Origin: Basidiobolus meristosporus CBS 931.73
Taxonomy: Eukaryota; Basidiobolomycota; Basidiobolomycetes; Basidiobolales; Basidiobolaceae
DNA length: 64,000 nt
Direction: 5' to 3'
NCBI GenBank assembly: GCA_002104905.1
Contig: MCFE01000082.1
Span: forward strand, 115,214-179,213
The position numbers and the translations under genes are program-made. Below are positions 35,313 to 47,516 of this stretch, in pieces; the first letter of the stretch is position 1, and each line of letters opens with the position of its first letter. The notes under the pieces are model-generated. The model did no database searches and was not told where the DNA came from. It saw only the letters and a program-made list of their open reading frames with translations.

Positions 35313-36794
35313 GGTGGGTAGGTTTTGATGAAGTGCAATTCAAGTGAAAGGATGTTCACTCGAAGTTGGCCGGGTTTAGCTTTTATAAAGTCTCTCCTTG
35401 TAGTGTCCGATCGGAGAATTGATCTCAGCGATTCTTACTGATGAATTTTCGTGTTTGTAGACAGATCTCTACACTAAGAGGTGGCAGCATACCTTCGGAA
35501 AAGCTACAGTCGAGCGCTCTTTACTTACTGCCTGAAATCAGTTTAATCCCCGATGCTGTAGGTCGCTTAGACCGGCCAGGCCTGCCTGCATCGGATTTGC
35601 GAGTGGTTTAGCTGGGATTTCGTGCGCTGAGCCACCCAATGAATGGATGTGGAAATCACGGCGATTGTGAAATATGTGATTCCAGAGGTGATCGGAGAGA
35701 TCAGAACTCCGACTGTGCTTATCCAGTTCAAATCCACAATCATACACGACTGCTTGTCCACAATGGCAGATTTATGGTCAAGTACTTGATTAGAATAGCC
35801 AGTCAATTAACCACGTTGATGGGCATTTGCAATCGACCAATTTTAACATTCATTGTTGCAGTTTCGCCACAGCAGCACGGCTCAATTCTCGCTCTTGTGA
35901 CAGTGTAACCGACTAGCCACCCGCCAAACATCGAAACTATTCGGCTCGGATAAATACTCCACAAAGATACCTATTCATTTACCCACGTTACTTTTCATTC
36001 CGACACCATTGATTACTCAATCGCATGAATCCGCAACATTTAGGGAGGCTATCAGTCGACAACATTGACTCGGCAACTTTGAAACCTATTACGTAGCTTG
36101 TGTCGAATTCTATGTGTTGGGGGTACTACTCAATTGAGATCCGAAATTGCCATTGCCACCCTATCATCGCATTCTTTGTAGCCGGACACATTGAACAGAC
36201 CGTAATTGGGTTTCTGTCGGGCACAAATACGTGAGATCCTGACGACAAGCATTGTGGGCCATTCAGCTCTATCAAGTGCCAGTCAGAGACCCATGCAACG
36301 GCCAAAGGTCGGGTCGCCATTGCTAAGGATCGTTTCTTATCTCATCAGCAGCATTATGCGAGGTTCGCTATTTCATCATCAGGTCACTACTTGATATGAC
36401 ATATCGACATGTGCAATGAATCTAGCTTTGGAAATTCCCCCGGTGAGTGGGTGTGTATTCATTTGATCCGCTAAATAGCAATTTCAATTTGAAACCATGT
36501 CCCTCGTTGACAGATGGGATTTAGTGTTAGCGTACCTCTTGATGTTGCCAAAAAGCAAGTTTCACACGGATTTGGAGTCAGGTTTACACAAGTGGTCCTT
36601 TCGAAATAGCCTATCAAGTGATGAAATGAAAAATCATCGTTTGATGCAATATTGTATTTGGCATATAGCATATAACGAATAAGAGCTTGTGACAGCTTTC
36701 TGGTCCAATCTCCTATTTCTGTAGAATACGGGTTATTGTATATTATATTGCCATATTATTCTAACCTCCAGGCTATTCTGAGTGAAAGGCGAGC
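35313..36794. other. Divergent intergenic between HMG-box gene and IDP
   Basis: About 1.5 kb. Short frames on both strands at 35538-35908 and 36126-36682 overlap each other and lack motifs. No gene accepted. Confidence 0.5.
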
Positions 36795-36802
36795 TATAAA
36801 TA
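36795..36802 (+). promoter_or_regulatory. TATA box of isocitrate dehydrogenase gene
   Basis: TATAAATA, 88 bp upstream of the ATG at 36883. A pyrimidine-rich TTTCTATTTCAG directly before the ATG may be the end of a 5' UTR intron. Confidence 0.45.
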
Positions 36803-36882
36803 TCATTGCTGGAAGATTACTCTTCTCTGCTTATTACCTCACAAGCTTTCCTGTCTCCTCTCTGTAACGTTTCTATTTCAGA

Positions 36883-38859
<1,977 letters not shown>

Positions 38860-39204
38860 TTGCTCCTCATGCTTAAACATTTGTCATGTCTGTATTGCAT
38901 CCATCATTGACCATCCACCTCCCCGAGTCATGTGATCTCACACATCCATTCACATTTGTCAGTCAACTACCCATAATAAACCGAATACACAACAACTTCT
39001 CAAGCTCGTCATCATTCTGGATCACCGATCATGGGAGAGGTGCATGTGGACGTTTCGCTTTAAAGCATCACTTTATTACAAATGAACTAAAGAAAACAAG
39101 TTATGAACCTAATGTCATCAATGATAGTTTACGTGAAAAGAGGAAGATGATGGTGATTGTGCTGTGGCGGTGGTGGTGGTGGGGTTGCAAGTGGTCTTAG
39201 TGGA
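38860..39204. other. Convergent 3' flank of IDP and SLA2, with GGT repeat
   Basis: Contains 3' UTRs and a short (GGT)n-like run at about 39163-39184 just before the SLA2 stop. No gene. Confidence 0.5.
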
Positions 39205-42200
39205 TCACTCCTCATCTTCATCTTGATAGTACTTCTTGAATTCGTTCGCTTTCCTTCTTGCGTTGTTCAGTTCTTTCTCCAGTTTTAGAATGGTCACTTG
39301 CTGCTCCATCTCTCGCAGCTTGTGGTCCTGTATCGACAATTTTGACAGGTCCAAGTCTTTTTCTTCTTTTCTACGGGCGGTGAATGCCTTCACCACCTTT
39401 ACAACGTCGCGGGATGCATCGGTCACAGCGCGTGATGCCAACTCCAGGTTCTCCTGCGCCTTGGAATACATGTTGGCCTTTACACGAGCTGCAGCTACCA
39501 GCTGGGCGGTGGCAGTAGCGACATCGTTCGAAGCGTCAATCAACTGCTCTAGAGTATGAGTGCCTCGGATCACCCCGTTAGCAACTTCTACAAGGGTGTT
39601 GGTTGCTGAAGAAACTCCTCTGGCAGCCGATATGAGTCCCTCAGTCCAGCGGCTATTCTTTTTGTAGTATGCATTCTTGGACAAGGAGCCGCGACCTTGG
39701 TCAACGATTTCTTGCTGGGAGGCATGGGCGCAGCGAACCAAGTTGACAATAGCCCGGGTCATAGCCTTTGCGGTGTCAAGGAGTGCATTGTGAATCTGAT
39801 GATCCTCGCTTGATACCTCGGCACGTTTGGGCTCATTCCGAAGATCTGAGAGTTTCTCGGTTGCATCATCAACGGTGCGAGCAGCATTTAACATTTCCCG
39901 CTCGACCAAGGCGGCCAAGTCTTCTTGTCCTGCCGTGTGAGAATCCTTCGGTAGAAGCGCTTCGATCAGCTGGATCAGTCTGTTTAGGGTCACCTGAATA
40001 TCATTATTGCCTTTGGCAATTTCATCTGGTCTATTGGTTTCAGGAATGGATAGGATGTTGGTGGACAACATATTTGTGAAAAATCCCTCTGCTGCTTCGG
40101 CAGAATACCGCCCAGATCGAATGATTTCTTCCACTTGATCGTCCTCATCGGCAAGACGGGTTACACCTTTAACATTGTCAAGAAGCTGCGATACCGCCTC
40201 GGTAAAGGCAGTAGCAGTGTTGATCACGGATATTTGATCCTCAAAATCCGTCAAATACTGCAGATAGCTAATAGCAAACTCACTAGATGTAATGTATGCG
40301 CGTTCCACCATTGAGAGGACATATTGTGCAGTGGCAGATTGGTTTCCTTGTGTAGCGGGTGAGGTGAGCTCAAACGCAGCGTCATTCAACTTCTTGATAC
40401 AACTACGGAACACAGAATCTTGAATAAAGCGATTAGAATCAAGCGTTAAGCCATTCATCTTGATGTGACAAACCTAAGATGGTGTGAAGTTTGCTAGTCT
40501 GTTCTCCGCGCAGTGCATCGACGCGTTTCTGAAGCTCAGACTCGGTAGCTGAGGATGTCTAAATATCATGGGGAAGAAAGTTTAATGCCGTTTTTTGAAC
40601 GGTATTTGCAGTAGTTGTCAAAACTTACGTCTTGTAACTCCGCTAGCGCCATCAGACTTTGGTCCATGCCTGCTTGTAAAATAGCGACTTCCTCCTCTTT
40701 AGCCTAACATACTAGCTCAGCCAACTAGAAACGTCAAAGTTGATCTACTTGGCTACTAACCGCCGTCGCCTTGTCTAGTTCATTTTTAACAATTTCCCAA
40801 TCTCTAGCGATCCCTTCCTCAGCTTCACGTTTGTCCTAAACAGAGATCGTACAGTGAATCGGCAATTCTCAAAGCGTTGCGTAAATCATATCACTAACAC
40901 GAAGGACATCCTCCAACTCCTTCTGCTCTTGCTCGAAATTTCGGCGCATATCAGCTAATTCCCCACCAGCAGACTTAAGAAAGGTTAATTCTCATCATTA
41001 GCTCAACAACGTAGTGGCTAACTACCTCCATCAACTTTTCGATCTTGGCCTTAGAATCCTCCAACTCGCGTTTCATTCGAGTCAACTCTCCGGAATCAGC
41101 CTAGCGTAGAATATTGAATATTGAGTTCGATAATGCAAGAGTTATTGATACACGCACCCCGCGTAGGCGCTCAAGCTCATCCTTAGCCCGATCCCGCTCC
41201 CGAATCATATCCATTAGTTCGGTATTTTTTGCCTAAGCATAGAAGTTCAGAACACTGTGCATGACCTCATGTATAAACCAATCTTACTTTCAATTCGGAT
41301 TGCATGCGGTCGAATTTATGAGCAGCTTCGGTAGCGGCATTAGCTTTAAGGTTAACCTGTTTGAGCTTTCCAAGAAGTTCAAGATGCTCTTGACGGAGTT
41401 TGGCATAGATCTTAGCAAGCGCTTCGTACTTGGCTTTCCATTCGGCAATTTCGTCTGTTTTCCACTTATATGTTAGCTAACTAGTGGTTTGATACACGAG
41501 AGCGAGTGTTACCTTGCAGCTGTTTTATCAAGGCATCCAGATCTCCATCGTTTCGTTGATTTGCGAGACCAAGTCTAGCCAGTTCATTTTCCAAGGCTTT
41601 GATTCTCTAGACACTCAAGTCAGGGATGTTTCAAAGATTCAGCTCACTAGTTTCCGTCTCCTACCTGGTCATATTGCGACATCAACATCATATCACGCTC
41701 TTGTTGGTTGCGGTAGTTCATGATTTCTTGCTCTAGCTCATTGTATCGGTTTTGGGCTTGCTCTTGCATTTGTCTTTCTCTCAATAAACGCTGCTGCTCT
41801 TCATATTCCTTTTGAAGTGCGAGCTGTTTTCTTTGTTCTTCCAAAGGATCCACTTTGGGCTCTTCGGGAGGTGGTGTAGCATGGCGGGGAGGCAAACGAG
41901 GAGCAGAGCTAGGGCTTTGAGCAAGGAAATTTGGAGGATCCTGAAAAAATAATGCTTAATTACTGAACCACTTGACTTAGTATGAAGAACTACCCACCTG
42001 ATCCAATTTAGGAATGGCGATCAGGCTTGTAAGATAACTAATATTTGAACATTCATAATAGAATTTCCTAAGAGCATAATGTTGGGCATTGAAACGTGCA
42101 CGCAAAGGCTCCAAAGGTTCATGCGATTCGACACCTAGTGCAATATTAGGCTACTTTAGTCGACAATATACATATGCCATTATTGTTAAAATGAACCAGC

Positions 42201-43092
42201 TACTTACGTCGATGCATCGCCATCAGCATTCTAGTTGCAAACTCATAAATACCATAACTTTCCTCTACTAAAGGCACTAATGCAGATATTCTACACTCAT
42301 TATCAGAAACGGGCCGGAAAGTTCGAAAGATCAACTTTTGAAATGTATCAATGCGATCTTGCAAATTCATTAAATCAGCAATAGTCTCGTAGCTATTAAA
42401 AAACATTCACCTGTGGTTAGAAAGCTTATCACGGCCAAAGATTAAGTTCTGACACCAGTACAGTCATACAAACTTACCCTTCATTAGGATCGTCTACGCC
42501 TTTAACACTCACGTAATCCTCGTAATCGAAGTTTCCACTAAATTCGGGATGCATACGGTGGTATTCGAGTTTTGCGATGATGAAATCAACATACGCTCGA
42601 ATAAGAACACCATAACCCTTGAAACTATCTTGAGAAAATGACTGACTTAAAACCTCAAGAAACCCGATCTCGTTCATCGCTTCACGTAAAGTCTAGAAAA
42701 TGGTGGATTTTAGAATTCTATGACTAATGTTGAATTTTTTTAAAGTGAGTTAGTACTTACTACTGGATGTCCACCACGAATGACTTTATGGATAGTAATT
42801 AGAGCTTTAAAGCACTGCACCTCATCGGCTAACAATGGCTGGACTTTTAAACCCATCCAAAAGGATTGGGAACTCTTGGCATCCCATGTGTACACGATGC
42901 AACCTTTACAACGACATACATAAGCATTTTTCGGTGGTAAACACAAAACTCTAAGACCAGGTCAGAATACAACCACTTACTTCTCACATGTTTTTGTTTA
43001 GGCGCAGTCTCGTCCGAATTAACAGCCTTTTTTATATTCATGGCGAGCTCCTGCTCGACCTTATCTCTATCCGAATGACGGTGGGTAGCCAT
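39205..43092 (-). CDS. SLA2: SLA2/END4 (HIP1R family) endocytic adaptor
   Basis: Fifteen exons: 42981-43092, 42761-42903, 42478-42692, 42208-42392, 41998-42134, 41665-41940, 41513-41606, 41288-41454, 41158-41232, 41026-41100, 40899-40973, 40761-40835, 40629-40703, 40474-40558 and 39205-40418. They join in phase to 1000 residues. An N-terminal ANTH domain (about 1-265; WDAKSSQSFW, ITIHKVIRGGHP, HRMHPEFSGNFDYEDY) binds PI(4,5)P2. A linker and coiled coil (about 300-590) bind clathrin light chain and dimerise. The C-terminal I/LWEQ THATCH domain (about 775-990; SRWTEGLISAA, LVAAARVKANMYSKAQ) binds F-actin. The last intron removes the misleading MNGLTLD start and restores KLHTILDSVFRSC. Exons 9-13 are each exactly 75 nt. 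It sits between IDP and a MATA-type HMG gene. Confidence 0.95.
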
Positions 43093-44010
43093 CTTGTGCT
43101 TTAGCAATTAATGTACTCGGACTCGAAATATACAGTTGAATAATCACTAGCGTTGACGAAATTATCCCTCAAGATATCTCGAAAAATCCAATACTCACAG
43201 GGTTGATTTTGCGTATTAAGTATGATCACCTGATGATATCATTCGTACAGTCACAGTGATTTTGAAATATGCAAGCAACCTGAGAATGAACTACGTTGAC
43301 ATGTCTTCCAGAGTCCGCTTTAGAACTCAAAAAAGATTACAGTCAACTGGAAAGAGCACTTGAAATAATATATTTGGAAGACTTTTTTAATGGCAATATA
43401 GTGCGCGAACCGAATTGCGAAAGGATTTTCCGAGTTTATAAACTGGGTTAGTGTACGCACCATATCCCTTTGCTTGTGACCGATGTTAGGTACTCAAAAA
43501 AGCCTAGAGTGGCCATTCTCATTGAAGCGATTGCCGCCCTTAGGTTTGGGAAAAGTAAACCCGCATCTCCGCACAAAGCTCATCTGTGGGTGAAAAGAAC
43601 CTATATACAAGCACACTAACAGCAACAAACCATCGCATTTGAATGTATGCTCTATACTAGCAATCAACCACACGATTGATTCCTACTTAATAGCCACTCC
43701 ACTGATATCCCAGGCAGCTAATAAACCCATTGAAGTGAGTTCAAATATTTTTGAGGTATTTCTCCACTCGATTTGAAGTATTCTGGATATTTAAATACCA
43801 GAATATTCCCTGAAAAGTGTGGAAATCTCGGCGTTTTAAGAGTCATCAATAGGTGTTGATTGGTTTAAGGTTTTTTTTTGGATTTCTATATTCAGGCAAA
43901 TTACCATTGAGAAATTACAGATCCTGTAATCTTGATCTTTACCACATTTAATTGGTGAGATAGGGATCCATGTTGTATAGTTCATACCAAATATGGACTC
44001 ATTGAGCCAA
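43093..44010. other. Divergent intergenic between SLA2 and HMG-box gene
   Basis: About 0.9 kb, AT-rich, with short frames only (43836-44039 minus). Contains both promoters. No third gene or repeat seen between SLA2 and the HMG gene. Confidence 0.5.
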
Positions 44011-44018
44011 TATATAAA
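44011..44018 (+). promoter_or_regulatory. TATA box upstream of second HMG-box gene
   Basis: TATATAAA about 153 bp upstream of the ATG at 44171, with CCAAT sequences just before and after it. A weaker TATAAG lies at 44152, very close to the start. Confidence 0.4.
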
Positions 44019-44170
44019 GCCAATCTGGGTCCCCAACACTAGTCGAGTTCTTCCCTAATTTTGTCTTTCATCATTAAACACCCGTTGTAAAGTAATCGAT
44101 TTCACACAGCGCACCCGGTTGCTAATATCCTGCACTCCAAGATATTCTTGTGTATAAGATCGTCCACATC

Positions 44171-44968
44171 ATGAGTGGTATCCCCTCCATCAACTGTTTC
44201 TCTGGTGTTCCAGAATTCACTGTGAACTATCTACCAAACCAACCACCAGTTGCCTCTCGGCCCAAGGAGGATTCCATATCTTTGGAGTTTGCTTTGGAGG
44301 AGTCCCCGAATTTTTTCAGTGACCTCAACTCCAATGGCACGCAAACATGTGAATCAGCTGGCTCGATACCAGAGGAAGGAGAGTTCTTCTTCGTACCTAA
44401 CGGATTTGTTCCGGTTTTGATGATGGACTCTATAGCCTCAGTGGTAGAGTATAACCTACCCCCCGAAGCAATCCCACTGAACCACCCAGTCTGGGTACCT
44501 CATGACTATCCACTCCCTGCAAGCCTTTCAAAGAAGATATGTCCAATTGCATCCCCTCTCTCAACTGTCCCCAAAATCCCACCCAAGGTCATAAGAAAAG
44601 AAAAGAAAACCCCTCGTCCTACCAATGCATTCATTCTCTTCCGCCGAGAGAACCATGGAAGAATCTTCCAGCAAAACCCACATCTCTCCAACAATGATGT
44701 GTCCAAAGCATTGGGCAAGGAGTGGAAAGAGCTCCCGGAGAGTGAGAAAGAGGTGTATCGCCAAAAGGCTCGCAGTTTGCAACAGGAGCACCAGGAAAAG
44801 TATCCCGACTACAAGTTTACTCCCCAGCAAAGCCGTCGTAAGCGTGTTCGACCTATCAACGGCAGTGGACTGAATGAGGAGCAGTCTGACGTTGTGTCAC
44901 CACAGTCGAATGTTAACCAGAATTCATTCCATATATTTTACATACCGAAAGTTGCGAATTTCAGTTAG
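44171..44968 (+). CDS. MATA-type HMG-box transcription factor adjacent to SLA2
   Basis: Intronless, 265 residues from the first ATG at 44171. The HMG box spans about residues 147-218: TPRPTNAFILFRREN, QQNPHLSNNDVSKALGKEW, then EHQEKYPDYKFTPQQSRRKR. This resembles fission yeast Mat-Mc and ascomycete MAT1-2-1 more than chromatin HMG proteins. N-terminal segment 68-104 (GEFFFVPNGFVPVL ... NLPPEAIP) is shared with the truncated paralogue at 46411-46893. The gene begins 1.08 kb from the SLA2 start, divergently, recalling the ascomycete MAT-SLA2 junction. Predicted nuclear DNA-binding regulator; a role in mating type is inference from domain class and synteny. Confidence 0.87.
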   Translation: MSGIPSINCFSGVPEFTVNYLPNQPPVASRPKEDSISLEFALEESPNFFSDLNSNGTQTCESAGSIPEEGEFFFVPNGFVPVLMMDSIASVVEYNLPPEAIPLNHPVWVPHDYPLPASLSKKICPIASPLSTVPKIPPKVIRKEKKTPRPTNAFILFRRENHGRIFQQNPHLSNNDVSKALGKEWKELPESEKEVYRQKARSLQQEHQEKYPDYKFTPQQSRRKRVRPINGSGLNEEQSDVVSPQSNVNQNSFHIFYIPKVANFS

Positions 44969-46410
44969 AATTTGTTATACATGTCTGATTGTCCATCATT
45001 TCATCGATTTCCAACTTTGGAAAGCATGTTACAAGTAATAATTAGTCAGACGCTTGATGCTTTTGTATCTATTTCATCACAAAACCTCAACTGTATAGAA
45101 ATTCATTCATACCATCCGTATATCAGTGTCTGTATATGAATATGTTGTTAGTGCTGTAAGTAAACAATCCTTAATGTTTATTCAGTATTCAATGGAGTCT
45201 AGAATGTAGCCAAATGGGGTATCATTGATCAAACCATGTTACACTGCCCTGTGGGAAAATCAGGGAAATCCCATGGAAACATCGGAATCATTGACTTGGA
45301 TGCTGGCAAATGGACCCGCGTGGATGAGCTTAACGATGGCAACGAATATTCTGCTATCACCATTGAAGCCATATAGGCTCCAATTCTTTCAACGCATCTG
45401 TTTATGGTACTTGGGCTTGTTAGCCACTGTTTGGAAACATTTGGAAATTGCCTGGTCAGATGCTCTCGAGCGCATACCACATCACTTCCATTTGTACGAT
45501 CGAAGAGACTATTAAGATTTCCTCTCAACGAACCTGGCGTGATACCTTACAAATACGGCAACATTGAGTACATATCATCTGTTCCTGTCCATCGGTTCCA
45601 CATCGGATAAAATCGCTTGAACACCCTGTGCGCTTCATTGGCTCCGTAGGACACAACAGGATGGAATCAATAAAGATGCGCACAGGTGATACGGAGGAGG
45701 TCCAATCAACATCGAAGATGAATGTGGAGTTTGAACCGTCCGATAAATGCTGCCAGACAATGATTATGAGGCTGTGATGGGTTGCTATCCAGGCCCCTCA
45801 TGATGGAGATACACGCTGATGGGGCAGAAAAGCCAGAGCCCCCTGTGATGGAATACAGTTGTCAGGCACACATCGTCAGTGGCAGGTGCTGTACATCCCG
45901 ATGAATCTTTATTGGATGTGCAATATGTTTCTCCGCTCCCAAGGTAAAGTGTTTCTATGAAATAGCGCTATTAGTTCAATTTAGAAATCGATATACAGCA
46001 CCAATTTCATTACTATCATTCATAATGAGTAACACAGAATGACAGCTGATAAGCTATTAACAAGTCACTCGCTGACAATGAGTCTCGACTGACAACCACC
46101 GCCAGATCTGGATATTTGATCTTCAAAAAGAATCGAGATAAGAATTCGTCCATTTCCCCTGGTTCGAGGATATCAGGTCTATGGTGTATTGGCAAAAAAA
46201 GCATGTGTGTATGGGTTTCTTTGTATTCTAATGGAATAATTCGTCGAAGGAAATTGGCATGGAGATAGGAGGGTGAAGAGAGGCATCGAGAAGAAATGGT
46301 GAATGTTTCAATGAACGAAAACAACAGACGGTTGAGTAGTGTCAAAGTGGATCACGTAATGCTATCAAGAATCACAACCACATAACGTTGGGGTGTTTGT
46401 GTCTAGAGAC
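44969..46410. other. Intergenic between HMG genes, with one doubtful minus-strand ORF
   Basis: About 1.4 kb. A 109-codon minus frame (46016-46345) contains MLFLPIHHRPDILEPGEMDEF, which weakly parallels FYYIPRGYRPLLIGEEKLFEL of the neighbouring HMG paralogue. It might be a decayed third copy. Plus frames at 45225-45610 show nothing. Confidence 0.4.
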
Positions 46411-46893
46411 TTAATGAAATAACGCTCTTTCTTCGCTGTCAATTTGTTGCCAAATACTCATGATAATACGCGATGCTTCATCTCCATAAATGTTACACTT
46501 CGCCAACTCTTCCATCTTGGCGGTGTAGAAATTGGAGTATCCACGCTGCATGCCCTCTAGCTCAGGGCCAGAGGAGGGAGTTTCCAAAGCGACATATTTG
46601 CGAGCCTTGGTGTGCATCGGGGCGCTTGCAACTTGATTCGGGCCTTCTGGAGGCAAGTATGCAGACCATGAGGTTGCAGAGTCGTTGTACCCGTTTTTCG
46701 CGAGCTCAAAAAGCTTCTCTTCGCCGATCAACAATGGGCGATAACCACGAGGGATATAGTAAAATCTACCCTCCTGGCGCTCTGAAAGGAGGGCAGCAAC
46801 GTGTGAGGGAGGGCGGGAGATGGTAAGGCTGATGTTCTTCCTGATCTGACATTGTACTCCGCTAGATCCGGCTAGTGCGGTTTGAGTGTTCAT
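46411..46893 (-). CDS. Truncated/diverged HMG-box paralogue
   Basis: Intronless, 160 residues. N-terminal segment 40-88 (EGRFYYIPRGYRPLLI ... AYLPPEGPN) matches residues 68-104 of the protein at 44171. The C-terminal 44 residues (YSNFYTAKMEELAK, DEASRIIMSIWQQIDSEERALF) keep helices 1 and 2 of an HMG box, but the protein stops before helix 3, the YPDYK motif and the basic tail. The usual RPxNAF opening is altered to QRGYSNF. DNA binding is therefore doubtful. It may be a degenerating MAT-like gene or a specialised regulator lacking DNA affinity. It lies 1.4 kb from its full-length paralogue, tail to tail. Confidence 0.65.
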   Translation of the reverse strand: MNTQTALAGSSGVQCQIRKNISLTISRPPSHVAALLSERQEGRFYYIPRGYRPLLIGEEKLFELAKNGYNDSATSWSAYLPPEGPNQVASAPMHTKARKYVALETPSSGPELEGMQRGYSNFYTAKMEELAKCNIYGDEASRIIMSIWQQIDSEERALFH

Positions 46894-47516
46894 GACTTTA
46901 TTGGCGTAAACGTTAAAGAAAAGAATCTTTGGAAATGAATATTGAGGATTTTGTACAGTGATGGTGAATCCTGTTATAGCGCAAACGCAACCTTCAGTTA
47001 GAGGAAATTTGTTGTATGCTATTTGTTATTTATAACAAATTGTCAAAATGGCTTTCATGGATCTTTCTCTGAACCCGATTCTATATTATTGCCATAGTTG
47101 GCCGTGGAAATACTGGTTCGGATAATCATGGAATTGGATTTGATCGCTGACATGTAGGGCAGCTGTGTGTGGTGATGGCTCTTGTGATAGAGTGCAGTCA
47201 GGATAAGCACTTATTCCGCTTTTCGAGCTCTAGGGTAGCCAATGAGGGTCGATAAATGTTGCTAATTTTGGTGATGTTTGTTCGCTGCTTCATATGACCG
47301 TAGGCAGCCTGCGTCCTTGCATGTCTCGAAGTCAGTTATCAATGCTCCAAAAAGTGTTTAGTCATCATGGCAAAATAACTCATTTTATTGTTCGCTTTTA
47401 TATTCGGTGTTTAGAAACAAGGGAAAAGAAACCGTTGAACAGAAATTTACTGACCCTCAGATTAGAGTCTGTCCGTCTTACAGACATATCCGTCTGAAAT
47501 AGATTAACCTAGGTAA
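46894..47516. other. Intergenic, no supported gene
   Basis: About 620 bases between the 5' end of the HMG paralogue and the 3' end of the SR gene. A plus frame at 47294-47497 has no motif. Confidence 0.5.

Noticed and set aside
35267-35359. Upstream in-frame extension of the first HMG-box protein
   Set aside because: The extension would be encoded through a TATATATA box at ideal promoter distance from the next ATG, and reads as low-quality peptide.
39205-40458. 417-codon ORF starting MNGLTLDSN as a stand-alone protein
   Set aside because: It is the last exon of SLA2; the first 13 codons are intron (40419-40473), and splicing restores the HIP1R-like KLHTILDSVFRSC sequence.
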